From Azolla caroliniana (lineage: Eukaryota > Polypodiophyta): a stretch of 64,000 bases of DNA. The notes beneath the pieces were generated by a model. The model saw only the letters and a program-made list of their open reading frames with translations, ran no database searches and was not told the DNA's origin. Below are positions 1 to 10,948 of the stretch, in pieces. The stretch spans positions 9,548,001 through 9,612,000 of the forward strand of contig JBHGNT010000008.1 in assembly GCA_043228905.1 (NCBI GenBank). Direction: 5' to 3'. Made by a program: the position numbers and the translations under genes. Positions within the stretch are counted from its first letter, which is position 1. Each line of letters starts with the position of its first letter.

Positions 1-449
1 TCACCGGATGAAGGGACATATTTGTAAATATGTTTCTGAGAGTCCATCGGGGCTATATTTGTAAATAGCCGAAAAGTCATATTAGTATAAATATGACTTA
101 GGGCAAACAGAGAATATAGTGTTGTTGTCATTCTTGTTGGTGCAAGACTTGAGAGCGTGTAACAGTGTATAGAGACAGAGAGAGAGGAAGAGGTCGCTGC
201 CTCTGTTGTAACGGCCGCCCGTGGCGAAGATCATGAGCACGAGGTCGTTGCGTCCGTGAGCTCACTATTGTACATTCTGATATAGTGATAGTTTGCAGTC
301 TGTGGGCTGCCGTGGTTTTTCCCTAGTTTGGGTTTTCCACGCTAACATCCTGTGTACTCCTCTCTCCATTGTGTCGTGCTTTCATTTCCCGTTTTCTGTG
401 TATGATTCTAAGCTCAATTGTGGCTGAGCGTTGCGCATAGGGAACGTGC
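1..449 (+). mobile_element. Copia-type LTR fragment (5' truncated by window edge)
   Basis: This is a non-coding stretch whose order of motifs matches the intact solo LTR found at 12002-12533 on the other strand: a 'TTTGTAAATA' block, an 'AGGGCAAAC' block, a GA-rich block, then GGTTTTTCCC and GGTTTTCCACG near the 3' end. The right boundary is placed near 449 because gypsy RNase H coding sequence on the minus strand can be read up to about that point. The insertion therefore cut the gypsy pol gene. The exact end and the target-site duplication are not visible. Confidence 0.55.
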
Positions 450-911
450 AGTTCCTGTCTAGCCCATCGTGCCTTATGACCTTTCAGGTCTTGTTGGTCA
501 CAAAAATATTTCAAGGACTTGTGGTCCGTAGTTACCACAAAGCGATTTCCATAAAGATAATGGACGCCATGTTTTGAGCGCATGTATAACTGCAAATAAT
601 TCCTTTTCTTGAACGGTATAACGACATTGAGTAGAATCGAGTTTCTTACTCTCGAATACTATTGGTTTACCATTTTGATACAAGACAACACCTATAGCAT
701 AATCGCTTGCATCGGTTTCAACCTCAAAAGGTTTTGAAGGATCAGGTAAAAGAAGTGAAGGAGCATTGCAAACCAGGTCCTTGAGTTCCTTAAAGGCGAG
801 GTCTAGTGTAGCATTCCACACAATAGGTTTTGTAGACTTACGCATTTGACCTTTTAAAAGATCAGTAAACGGCGTCGTCAATTGGGAGTAATTACGAAGA
901 GACTTTCGCAA
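450..911 (-). pseudogene. Ty3/gypsy pol: RT connection and RNase H (broken)
   Basis: The minus strand encodes the RT tail and start of RNase H: the tether (LLLPDPSKPFEVETDASDYA, with the catalytic Asp of RNase H in TDAS), EKELFAVIHALKTW, then TTDHKSLKYF in another frame. A frameshift near 565 separates the two parts, and the reading is lost near 450 where the LTR fragment begins. Integrase is missing. It continues the pol frame at 912-2276. Confidence 0.85.
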
Positions 912-2276
912 AAACCCGACAAAACCAAGGAATGATCAAACTTCTCGAATATTCCGAAGAGTGGGCCAAAGCTTGATTTTCTCAATGCGAGAAGGATCAA
1001 TTTCAACTCCTCGTTTGGTTATGAGATGTCCTAGATAAGTAATTGATTTCTTGAAGAACTCACATTTTGAGATCTTCGCATAAAACTGTTTGTCACGCAA
1101 TGTTTGTAAAACGAAGCGGACATGTCTAGCATGTTCTTTTAATGTACGGCTATAAACTAAAATATCATCCAAGAAAATAACGACAAATTTTCCAAGTTGT
1201 TCTCGGAAAATGTCATTCATTTCTTGTTGAAAAGTAGCCGGAGCATTGGTCAAACCAAAAGGCATAACCAAAAACTCGTAATGGCCATAGCGCGTATGAA
1301 ATGCCGTTTTAGGAACATCGTCCTCACTTATTCGTATTTGATGGTAGCCAATACGGAGATCAAGTTTCGTAAAATACTGAGCTCCCTGGAGACGTTCAAT
1401 TAGATCGTCAACCCGGGGCAATGGGTACGAATTCTTGATCGTCACTTTATTCAAGCGTCGGTAATTAATACACATACGCCATGTGCCCTCTTTCTTTTTT
1501 ACCAAGAGAATTGGTGCACCCCAGGGAGATTTACTATAACGTATATAACCCATTTGTAAATAGTCCTTGAGTTGCTTAGATACCTCATCTTCTTCAGATC
1601 GACTTAAGCGATACGGAGGTATACTTATTGGTGCAACACCAGGTACAATATCTATACGATGGTCTATATTACGTGTAGGAGGTAACCCATTAGGTAGTTC
1701 ACTTGGAAAAACATCATGAAAATCATTTAAGATTTCATCAAGTTGTTGTTCAAAATATGTTAATTGAACTGGGACATTATCGATATTGTAAACGTGAATG
1801 TCCAGATCAAGTACAAAATAAAATAACGTAGAACAAGACAACTCGGATTTTGATGAACACAAGGAAACAATCGAGAGGGATTGTTTTTTGATACATTGAA
1901 TAAAATGCGTCAAATCGTTTAGTACAAAAGAAATGGAATGGCGAACCCAATCAATAAATAAAGAAGAGTTTTTATTATAAAACCAGGGATAACCTAGTAT
2001 TACATCGGTGGTACAAAGATTCATTACATGGAAGTCTACTTCCTCTATATAAGTATCAATAGAAATTCCTAATGAATGAATCGCCCCGTTGATGTATTGT
2101 ACTCTTCCATCAGCCAAGTGCACCGTGTAGGTGTGATCATTTACGGTGGGTTGGATTCCCCATGTCTGAACCAAACAATCATTCACAAAATTGTGTAAGC
2201 TTTCCAAATCAAATAAAAATTGTACAGGAGATCCATTGATATACCCGTTTGCACGTAGTAAATCATTGGGACCCAA
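912..2276 (-). pseudogene. Ty3/gypsy pol: protease and reverse transcriptase
   Basis: A 446-codon minus-strand frame encodes an aspartic protease then a reverse transcriptase. The protease active site reads [12 protein letters not shown] where retroelement proteases normally have D-S/T-G, so the catalytic triplet is damaged; the second half (ILGYPWF) is recognisable. The RT has the expected motif order: [35 protein letters not shown], and FLDDILVYS as the catalytic box. The frame ends in TGA at about 934 inside the conserved REV-SFLGF thumb motif, where Arg (CGA) is the likely original codon. Downstream it continues in the RNase H relic. Confidence 0.9.
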
Positions 2277-2308
2277 TACATAGTGAGGGAAAGAACATTG
2301 AAAATTAC

Positions 2309-3284
2309 TTAAATGATGTGTATAGACCTGAAGGACATTAGGAATCTGACCTTTATGGTCTGAAGCTTTAGGTTTGTTGTCGTGCTCTTTCCGTTGGAGC
2401 TTTCGACATTGCTCTTTTGTGTGACCCTTCTTTTTGCAGAATACGCAAAAAGGATGTTGTCACTTACAATCGCAATCCAGGAATTCGTTGGGTGTCTTGC
2501 GTTTCCCAACAAATTGCGACTGCTTAGTCCCGGGCACTTCGTTGGGTTTGTTGTGGTCATTCTTCGAACTGCGTTGATAGCGAAGAACTATTTCAACGGC
2601 CTCTTCGAAGGATTTTGGATCCTTATCGTGCACTATCCAGTGATAGTCCGAATTGGGGATGCCATTGACAAAACAAGCTATCAACCAATTGTCCCCTTCT
2701 AGACCCGACTTTTGGATTTGGGTTCTAGCATGATGAACATAGTCTTCTAGTGAGGAAAATTTCCTGCTAGAGAGGTTCATTAAAGCTTGTGCTGCCTCGG
2801 TTCGAGAGGGAGGTTGCAGAAATTGGCCCTTAAAAACCGTGACAAAATCTGTCCAGGTATCGGGCAATTTCCCCATAGTACGGAGCCCACGCCACTAGGC
2901 AGCGGCCTTACCCCCGAGTTCTCGACCGACATATGCAATCTTCGTACTATCTGGCGTGGGATAGAGCTCAAAATGAGACTCCCATCGTCCCAGCCATGTG
3001 CAGATTGCTTCTTCGGTTTTTTCCTTTTTGTCTCTCGTAAATGGCTTAACGACAAATGATGGTTCACCTTGTCGCTCATCAGGTCTATTACTCTCACGTT
3101 GTGAATTAATGACACGTGCCTCAAGAGCACTCTGAGATTGCCGAAGTTCGGTCATTTGTTGAGTGGTGAAACTAAGGTATTGGCTTATTTGTGCCAAATA
3201 CATCTCAGTGGACATTTGTCCAGGAGGATTCCCTTGAGTTCCTTCCGCTTGAGCGGATGACATCGGGTCATTAATTTGAGTCAT
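2309..3284 (-). pseudogene. Ty3/gypsy gag
   Basis: Gag begins at the ATG at 3284 (MTQINDPMSS) and has a 129-codon N-terminal part. An amber codon at 2895-2897 replaces the first Trp of the usual A-W-W-R-G-L Gag motif (TGG to TAG). The frame reopens through the Gag core (2460-2894) and ends in a stop. A frameshift then leads to a CCHC zinc knuckle at 2406-2447 (C-V-F-C, GH, EQC), which is the RNA-binding nucleocapsid motif. The protein would coat genomic RNA in virus-like particles. Two lesions make it non-functional. Confidence 0.88.
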
Positions 3285-3729
3285 TAAAGATTATTTCTGG
3301 AAAAGAAATAGGATAAGGTCAGAGAGATAGTCATAACATCATGTCGTGATGTAAACATATCATGGGCAAACATTAATCGATATCATGATCTCACGTCAAT
3401 ACCCCTCTAGACGTATGAGATGAGGTTCAAGATCAGGTTACTATGGTAACACAAAGGTGTTTTAAAAACCATGGGGGTGACAATTTAATGTTTTTCCCTC
3501 ATCTCTATATCGATATTTTCATGGCGGCTCCCCGAGGCTCAACCATGTATGTTCGCGTCATGAGTAGTTTATACACGAAAAAAATGTTAACAATAAACTA
3601 TGTTTCTTTGCCCACATATGTGGTTTCGGCTCTTTAAGTCCTATTACGAGGACCCCGAGGTGCACTTAGACCTTAAGTCTAAACATGTGTTATAGTCATA
3701 TGTATCAAGGATGTTGTATGGTCTTGGTC

Positions 3730-3795
3730 ATATTTGAACTCGAGACCTCGAGAACAAATACATTAACCACTTGAGCCAACCAAGTAAGTTGCTCT
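3730..3795 (-). repeat. tRNA-like, SINE-like head
   Basis: On the minus strand an A-box-like TGGCTCAAGTGG (3767-3778) precedes a B-box-like GTTCAAATAT (3730-3739), a spacing compatible with a pol III internal promoter. The last two B-box bases deviate. No flanking duplication was found, so it may be an old SINE remnant or a tRNA-derived piece of the leader. Confidence 0.35.
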
Positions 3796-4473
3796 TCTCG
3801 AATGCTTAATGTTTGATGCGTATAAGAGATATGCGAGGCATTTGATCATATATGTTTTTTTTAAAAGAACATATATTTCAAGGGTCCTTATTTCGCCCTC
3901 ATTTACCAAAATTATGTTGGTACGTTACCTAACCTCAAGTCTCGTAATTACGATGGCATACGCCAAAGTGCAACCTAATGGTCAAGCCAAATGAGCCCTC
4001 GTTTCGTAGTAGGCCCACGTGGCCCATCACATGGTCACGTCATTACGAATGCCTCTCGTAAGAACGAGCTCATGGTGGCATCGTATCCATGTAATAAGGG
4101 AGAGATGTTGGATACGTTTGTCATTGGAGCGACCTCACTTGAAGTGGGTCAAGCCCTACGTACTCAACATCATTATGGCTATAGGCGTTTCTTTACGTAA
4201 CGAAATCGAGGTCATCAACGGGGTTGTCAACAATAAAAAATTGTTGAAAAAGGGATGGTGACAACGCCATTCTCACAAAAATGTGAGGACGGCCACCAAC
4301 ATCCTTTTCCCGACAAGGACAACGTTCGATATAATCACGTAATAACGAATATACACATATGTTTACTTATCACATATATACGATCAAATACGTATATACG
4401 TGACCACATATGCCTATATTAAACATATCGTTATATTAAATAACCACAAATGATGTGATCGAGATACGTAATC

Positions 4474-4716
4474 GAGGTATATACCTCTACGCACACGAAA
4501 CATCCACAAATAAGAGATCATCGTAATACGCAATTGAGGTTTTGACCTCTTAGGCATACGAGACCAAATGCATATCCTTTACAACAAATCAAGGTATTAA
4601 ACTCATACGCAAACGTAACATATGTTTGTGAACGTAATACGTAATTGAGGTATTAACCTCGTACGCATACGACACTCATCACATATTATTTATATGTCAA
4701 ACGAGGTATTGACCTC
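4474..4716. repeat. Five degenerate ~56-62 bp repeats with palindromic GAGGT-N4-ACCTC core
   Basis: Cores lie at 4474, 4536, 4591, 4647 and 4703. Four read GAGGT(N4)ACCTC or one base off; the third reads AAGGTATTAAACTC. Each of the first four is followed by a related YACGCAYACGA-like block, and spacing is 62, 55, 56 and 56 bp. They sit in the leader between PBS and gag. Confidence 0.8.
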
Positions 4717-4961
4717 GTGCACATATGTAAACGTTTTAGATAATCAATTAAAGACCACTACAACATCATTGGCTTAATGAAAAAAATGACATATAAACTA
4801 AACACATGATTAGATGGGAGAAGAGAGAATAGAAAAAAAAAATTACGGAAAGAGTTACCGAAGTTCTTTGTTGATCGTTGTCTGGATCAAGGCTGACCGC
4901 ACATCGATCGATCACCATCAATCAAAAGACAAAAGACAAACAAAGAAACATTAGTACATAA

Positions 4962-4972
4962 CTCTGATACCA
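4962..4972 (-). other. Primer binding site (initiator tRNA-Met type)
   Basis: The minus strand reads TGGTATCAGAG, the standard plant retroelement PBS complementary to the 3' end of tRNA-Met, directly next to the inner end of the LTR. Confidence 0.85.
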
Positions 4973-5430
4973 AATATTAGAGATCTAGGTACTAAAGTAA
5001 GCTTAAGATAAGGATAAACTAATGATAGATAGAAAGGAGAAAGGGAAAGAAGGGTGCCGATCCACCCGACCATCCCCGAGCGAAGGGATCGAGACGGACT
5101 CGAGCCTCGATCGGCGTCCCATACCACCGCCGTGGCGTCGAGTCGTACCTGGTGCTGGCGCACTCGCTACAAGAGTTGACCCACCACAAGAGCAGAGTCT
5201 CGATGTAGTCAAAAAGATGATCAAATGAGGGTAGCTAGGCCTCTTATTTATAGCGATACCCAAGGCCCCCAAGCAAGTTCACACTTGACCTAATGGGTTG
5301 TCTCAATCCCGAGGATTAAAAGTAATCCTCCCCTTCTTTACACTCTCGTTTAACCCTCACACTTATCCACGTGTATAGAATACTACGGTAAATTCTCACC
5401 ACGGGATATTAAATGGTCATGCCCGTAACA
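4973..5430 (-). mobile_element. 5' LTR of the gypsy element
   Basis: On the minus strand the LTR opens TGTTACGGGCATGACC at 5430 and ends at the PBS, about 458 bp. A TATA-like CTATAAATAAG lies in its middle. The inner terminus reads TAATATT rather than the usual CA, so the last bases may be mutated. The partner 3' LTR is outside the window or lost. Confidence 0.7.
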
Positions 5431-5439
5431 TTTTCAGTC

Positions 5440-5764
5440 TAAGATTTGCCATGGAACTGTCCCACAAGCGTGTCATGTGTTACCCATAGGAGTGTACGGG
5501 GCAATGTAAGGGTCAAACGGGATAAAGGGGTTGTGGTATATATGTGTAATGTATACGATTGTGAGTGAGGATAAATATGTGTATGAACACATGCACAATT
5601 ATGTGCATGTGTACAAGAATGTAACGGTCTTTTTGTAACAATCACATTATGTAACCATTATAGTATGTACTATATAAACCCCGATGGGGCATGTAATGAG
5701 ATATACAAATTTTCCCTCTCACTTTGTGACATTTCTTTGTTTTTCTCTCCTTCTCTCTCTCTCA
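5440..5764 (+). mobile_element. Possible 3' end and LTR fragment of a Tat-like element
   Basis: The stretch ACTGTCCCACAAGCGTG at 5457 followed by TCATG and TGTTACC at 5478 closely matches the sequence just before the 3' LTR of the intact Tat-like element (46495-46525). From 5478 on it has LTR character: a TATATAAACCC box near 5671 and a CT-rich end. The LTR body itself is not clearly alike, so this is only a candidate. Confidence 0.35.
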
Positions 5765-6506
5765 ATGACAGATGATACAAAGCGGTGGATCATACTCGAA
5801 AATAGTTGGGTATACCTCAAAGGTACGCAATGCTTTGTGACTGAAAATCCTACTATCTCACAACAAAATGCTCGTCATAAAGCATATGAAGAAAGATTGA
5901 AAAATAAGGCTAAGGATGTGCCGAAAGATGGAAATGTAGGAAAATAGGGACACATGACCTATGAAACTAACCCACGCCTTTTACGACTATGCTTTTGGAA
6001 TTGCAATGGATACCCATGGAACGCGGAATTTGGCATAGAGGAGTTCACCGATGACTCGGATATCACACTTCTTGTTGAAACATGGGAAGCACGATACACA
6101 AAGGATTCAAGGTTTAGGAAACTATAATGTACACTCTTTGATATGGAAGAAATATCCAAGACAAAGAAGAGGACAAGGAGGGGTGACATGTTTGATTAAG
6201 AAGGAAATAGAGAAATATGTGTCAATCATAAAAATGATGAACATAAATGCTACATATGGCTCAAAATAGAAACACCTAATGATTTGCCCACTTTTGTCGT
6301 TGGATGTTACATTCCTCATTAAGATTCTTACTTTTATGCTTGTTTGGATAAAGATCAACCTTTTGCCAATCTAGAAGATGATATTGCTTATTTCAAATCC
6401 AAAGGGGAAGTTATTGTCTTTGGTGACATGAATGCTCGTACAAGAAGTTTCCAACTTGATTCAAAAGAATCTTTCAAGCCACATATCTCAAGGATGCAAG
6501 AAGATA
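5765..6506 (+). pseudogene. LINE endonuclease relic
   Basis: After an open stretch from ATG 5765 (MTDDTKRW, 60 codons), the downstream frames encode apurinic-type endonuclease motifs: LCFWNCNGYP, ITLLVETWEA with the metal-binding Glu, VVGCYIP, and VIVFGDMNAR with the catalytic Asp. These would nick target DNA during LINE retrotransposition. Several stops and shifts interrupt the gene. It is cut at 6507 by an LTR. It may be the 5' half of the same RTE-like family whose RT half lies at 50.6-52.4 kb, but I cannot show this. Confidence 0.65.
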
Positions 6507-7321
6507 TGTGTTGTAGGTTTTAGGGTTAGGGTAGAGGATGAGGATGAATGGTAATGGTGTAATAGTGAAAATGATGGAGAGTATAAAGGTGAGAGAGATC
6601 ATGAAGAACAAGACAAGCATTGAGGGGTGGGGGGTGGTACTTAGAATGGCTCCACCCCCCTCCCAAGGGGGTTCAACGTTAAGGGGGAGAGAGAGAGAGA
6701 GAGAAATGATCATTGTATTCATTCATTCCCCATAAGGGGTTAAATAGGTACAAAGGGGTAGATCCACAATGGTGCAAGCCCCCTTGGCATTCACACATCG
6801 TCACTCACTCACACCTCTTTGTATCCACCACACTCACACTTACATTCACACTCATAATCGTATAACATTACACATACATATCAACACATTACATCTTTCA
6901 CCCTCACTTATCACACTTATCAATTACCCATACATCTCATCGTACAGTAACACTATTGATTAAGAGCTAGAGCTTCCTCTCCTCCTTGTAACCTTTAAGC
7001 TTAAGAGAGATTAGTGAGGTGTTTAGTTAGAGGACACTAATCTCTCTTCCTTGTTGGTGCTAGACCTCTTAGCAAAGAGGGTTAATAAACATATTCATTA
7101 CTCTTATTGCCTATATTCATTACCCTATTGTCTATGAGAGTGAGCTTGAGAGAGTGAGAGAGAGATCGTGCTTAATCATCTAATAATCGTTAAGTAAGTG
7201 TGAGGCTCGGAGGTGTCTGACAACCATCTCCACCCGATTCACCATCAAAAGGGTATACGCCGATCCGAGCTTCACAAACGACATCGAGGAGTTAACTCCG
7301 TTGATATATAGATCCTACACA
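6507..7321 (+). mobile_element. 5' LTR of a Tat/Athila-like element
   Basis: The stretch opens TGTGTTGTAGG and closes CCTACACA, forming imperfect inverted termini. Four bases later comes the PBS. Inside are a GA tract (6690-6705) and CT-rich stretches. It sits abruptly inside LINE coding sequence. No second copy of this LTR is visible in the window. Confidence 0.65.
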
Positions 7322-7327
7322 TCTATT

Positions 7328-7345
7328 TGGCGTCGTTGCCGGGGA
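7328..7345 (+). other. Primer binding site, Tat/Athila type
   Basis: TGGCGTCGTTGCCGGGGA differs by one base from the TGGCGCC-GTTGCCGGGGA PBS typical of plant Athila and Tat elements (tRNA-Asp type). Confidence 0.8.
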
Positions 7346-7675
7346 TACGACCGACGCTTGAAGCCGACTTCTAGTGATCAAACACTCGTAGGCAACCCAC
7401 TTAATGAGGGAAGAAATCGAAAGGAAACCACCATTTGTGTTAATTAAAATTCTCATTATTTAACATTTTCATTAAGTTAATTTTATGTTTTGTTTTTAGT
7501 TTTAATTTTCTCCCCCTTAATCGCCCGGACATTAACAAGCTTTTTGTCCGGTTAACACTAAGCATTTTTGAGATTTAGCCGTTGCAGGGCAAGAATAATC
7601 ATCGCGATTCTCGCTGATTACGATCATCCTACGGGACACAAAACGGTCGTTGGTGCCAAAAAAATTCAAATTTCC

Positions 7676-8010
7676 CGCTCAAAGTTCGTCGAAAGATCAA
7701 GTTCGACAAGAGACCATCTTTCGACGAAAGATCAGAGTTCAATAAGGGAAGCATCTTTTCACGAAAGATCAAAGTTTGCCAAACCCACATCTTTCGACAA
7801 ACCCGTAAAGCTTGAAAACGGAAGATCATCCTTCGTCGAAAGATCAGAGTTCGTTAAGGGGAGCATCTTTCGACGAAAGATCAAAATCCGCCAAACCCAC
7901 ATCTTTCGACGAAAGATCAAAGTCTGCTAAACCCACATCTTTCGACAAAAGATCAAAGTTTGCCAAACCCACAAAGTTCGACGAACCTGCAAAGCTTGAC
8001 AAGAGAACAT
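7676..8010 (+). repeat. Minisatellite of ~30-36 bp units with TCTTTCGACGAAAGA core
   Basis: At least eight degenerate copies of a unit containing the near-palindrome TCTTTCGACGAAAGA then TCAAAGT and AAACCCACA occur. Translated, they give TSFDERSKSAKP-type repeats, but frames shift between copies, so coding is doubtful. The array lies in the leader of the Tat/Athila-like element. Confidence 0.8.
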
Positions 8011-8154
8011 GGTCGGATCCTCATGGACTGGGATGTTCAAAACCCGACCCACACTCTAGGAGGGTTCACACAAACCAACCAAACACACGGTGCTGACCCA
8101 TCTAACCCGACTTGATACCACAGAGGGTGATTAACCCTAGGGACGCTAGCAAAC

Positions 8155-10178
8155 ATGAACCTCCCATCAAGCCTAGCAACCAAAGCACCTCTCAACACAC
8201 CCCCACTACAGGAGATCCCAATGGCAGCGACACATACGGGATGCCGCACAAGAGTTACATGTGATAGAACAAGAAATCAATATATGGACGATGCAACTCG
8301 CGAAAGGGGGACAACCGGAAATCATCACCCAAGATATTGAAGCCGCTTTGGCATAAAGTAATGACATGTTCACGTGACTACAACAAAAACTTAACCTCCT
8401 AGAAGCATCGCCACATATGCACCGTCGAGACCGCGAGCCCAGCCCTGCACCGCATTCGAGCACAACGGGCAACAGCCCAAACGAAGCACACGCGCGACAA
8501 CCCTTGACACTGTCGCGTATGGACATGACCCCTACACCCGACCAAACTACCTCAAATGCCGAACTCGCACTAGCATTACAATCCATCCAAACCCTCGTGG
8601 CATTGATGGAAAAAGAATGAGCACCTACGGACAATTCGAGAAACCCCACAAACGACAACAGGAAGAACGCGTCCATTTCTAAACTAGTACCTCGTTTCCT
8701 CGGTTTCGGTGACGCATATGACCACATAGAGAGGTTCAAGCAAATATGTCGAGCTTATGAACCCCTCACAGAGACCACCAAAGTAGCCGCATTCAGACTT
8801 ACATGCGACGACCAAACCGGAATTTGGTTTAGGATCTTGAATGAGGACATCGTCACGGACTTCGAGTATGTCATCGAAGATTTCTTATAATAAACTTCAC
8901 TCGTTGAGGGAATAAATGGAACCCGATTGACCAACTTTTCGCCCTCAAGCAAGAAGCGAATGAGATTGTCAGGGACTACATATGCCGCACAAAAAGCCGT
9001 CACCATCGTTGTAGCCCGAGCGACAAGATGTCAGATGATAAATTGATGAGCCGCTTCATCAATGGGTTGTTTGACCCGACACTCCAAAATTTCTTGATTG
9101 CCAAGATGTGTCGGTCATTTGCTGAAGCTTGCACGGTAGTGATGACGTTCGAAGATTCAATGAGTGGGTTACGGATACCCACACAAGCGCCTACGAACGA
9201 TCGTGAGAAGCCCTCAGATGCCACTCCACCCATGCCGCCGAGACCACCCTGTATAGAAAGACCCTAAGCATATGCCCAAAGAGAAAATGTAAGGTGCACA
9301 GTGTGCCATGGCCATCACACGAGGCATGAATGCCCCCTCCTCCACCAACGGTGGCCTCAATACTATAAGTGGTGCAAAGCCTTCGTGATGCATTCTCAAG
9401 AGAACTGTTGGCAAGCCCCAAACGGAAGGTATGGCCAAACACCAATGGTCGAGCACCCACGATCACCTCCACCCTTAGCCACTCACAACTACCAGCAATA
9501 CTTCCCCAACAACCCCAACTACCACGCATCGGAGCTCGCCTCGCCGAACTAGAATACGCCACTGATAACCAAACCCAAGTTGGAGGGGGTGCCCCCGAAT
9601 ATGAAGACTCATACTGGGAGTACGATGTTGAAGAAGAGCTTCTTTCCCACTTTGTGGACTTTGAAGGCGACCAAATACCAGTGTATGTCTTGAGAGGAGA
9701 ACAGAGGGGCCCGTCAATGGGATATCGCAACAACAATGGTCTAAGAAGGTCATAATTGAAAGGCTTCAATTGCCAAGGCCCACACATGGTTAGCGAGTGC
9801 CCAAGCAAACATGAGTACTACAACCAGATGGCACAATGACCACGACACCCCCCACTCGAAACACCCCCACAACCACCGATGCAAAGTCTCACCGAACAGT
9901 CACATGACCTTATCAAGTGGTTCCAAAGAGAAGCATCATGCCCACGTTGTGGTAAAGAACGCTTAGTACTTGATTGCCCAGAAAAAAAGAAACGAATTGG
10001 CACGAATCTGTTATTTATTGTACCATCAACGGTTGGCGCCAACGTCATCACACGAGCTCAAAGAGTAGCTCATAACTTAAAGTGTCACGACCAAGGCCTC
10101 CCCACGACTACGCGTAAGAAACGAAAATCCAAAAAAAATGCATCCACAAAGACCGCAAAGCAAGATCAAGAACCTGAG
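8155..10178 (+). pseudogene. Gag-like ORF of the Tat/Athila-like element
   Basis: Broken frames encode a plant gag core: VPRFLGFGDAYDHIERFKQI, then after stops and a shift CDDKLMSRFINGLFDPTLQN. Later come zinc-binding segments (CTVCHGHHTRHECP; NCQGPHMVSECP; CPRCGKERLVLDCP, the last lacking its His). An acidic stretch (EYEDSYWEYDVEEEL) lies at about 9595-9640. Stops at 8618-8620 and 8887-8892 and shifts near 8900 and 9550-9800 kill it. The frame is interrupted by a SINE at 10179 and resumes in phase at 10623. No protease, RT or integrase follows, so the element lacks pol. Confidence 0.75.
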
Positions 10179-10605
10179 ACCCGTGATGTGTTGGTGTAAT
10201 GGTAATGGAGGGACGCTCCAACCGCTAGGTTGGTAGCGGTTGGAGGTTCGAGTCTCCCCACACCAACATACATGTGGTACCTAAGAAAGGGTGGTTTGTG
10301 CCCGTAAGTGATGATGACGCAGATGGTGACAGTGAAGGGCGGTTTGTGCCCGTAAGTGGCGACGACGTAGATGGTGATGGTGAAGGGCGGTTTGTGCCCG
10401 TAAGTGACGACGACAAAGATATTGACGGTGACAACAATGACGGTTTCGACGACCTGTGCATGTATCTCACTCGTACCATTCAGTACACCCCCTGATGGAC
10501 TATGTACTGCTAATAAAACATGACTTCGTGTGAGTTGTAGCCTTTGGGTGAGCCAAAGATAAAAGAATAAATACTAAAGTAGTATCTCTAAAATAGAAAA
10601 AAAAA
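10179..10605 (+). mobile_element. tRNA-headed SINE with poly(A) tail and 17-bp target-site duplication
   Basis: The 427-bp insert is flanked by identical 17-mers AAGATCAAGAACCTGAG at 10162-10178 and 10606-10622. The head has an A box TGGTGTAATGG (10192-10202) and B box GTTCGAGTCT (10246-10255). A GTTGGTG...CACCAAC pair (10190-10267) could form an acceptor-like stem. The body carries three 48-bp repeats, and the 3' end is A-rich, ending in a run of A. Removing one duplication plus the insert restores one continuous reading frame in the host gag-like gene. It needs LINE machinery in trans. Confidence 0.9.
10287..10430 (+). repeat. Three 48-bp tandem repeats in the SINE body
   Basis: Copies start at 10287, 10335 and 10383. 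Each begins AAGGGYGGTTTGTGCCCGTA and ends in GAY-rich sequence. In one frame they read RFVPVSxDDxDGDxEG, 16 residues per unit, but coding function in a SINE is unlikely. Confidence 0.9.
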
Positions 10606-10622
10606 AAGATCAAGAACCTGAG

Positions 10623-10924
10623 GGAGACGTAGAAACGATACCTGTCAACCCTAACCAAGAGTTGCCAACACACGTAGCAACATACACAAACCCAGTGGCT
10701 GAAAAACAAATGGTCGAAGAGTACATCAAACTTATACGCCACGAATAGTTCGAAGGGTCACTTAGTCTCCCGAGCCTAAACTTCGACCAACTCGGAGAAT
10801 GGGTAAATCAGTTGGAGTCACAAGTGAAGCAGTCGGAGCCGAAGATGCAGCAGTAGACGGTGAATGAAGAAGAATGACTGGAGCCAATGGACCAAAGTAT
10901 CCTGGACATACTTGACGAGCAGTG
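10623..10924 (+). pseudogene. C-terminal remnant of the Tat-type third ORF
   Basis: In phase with the gag-like frame before the SINE, the sequence continues GDVETIPVNPNQELPTHVAT, then passes stops, and ends EPMDQSILDILDEQ. That end matches LETLEQSILDNLGEQ, the C-terminus of the 889-residue ORF of the intact Tat-like element (46420-46466). It is followed by the same pre-LTR sequence GCGTGCCATG. The pol gene and most of the third ORF have been lost or were never there. Confidence 0.7.
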
Positions 10925-10948
10925 AAGGAGCAGTGAAGGCGTGCCATG

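Larger units (their letters stand above)
3285..4961 (-). other. Long untranslated leader of the gypsy element
   Basis: About 1.7 kb lies between the gag start and the primer binding site. I see no coding potential above chance on either strand. It holds a tRNA-like stretch (3730-3795) and an array of degenerate repeats with a palindromic core (4474-4716). Confidence 0.55.

Noticed and set aside
7676-8010. CRISPR array
   Set aside because: The units are directly adjacent and degenerate with no unique spacers, and the setting is a plant retroelement.
10190-10267. A functional tRNA gene
   Set aside because: The acceptor-like ends pair, but the T stem and anticodon arm do not fold properly, and the sequence heads a poly(A)-tailed insert with a target-site duplication. 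SINE head is the better call.
10274-10495. Small acidic protein with calcium-loop-like DxDxDG repeats
   Set aside because: The frame lies wholly inside the SINE body and changes with the 48-bp repeats; there is no sign of a gene.
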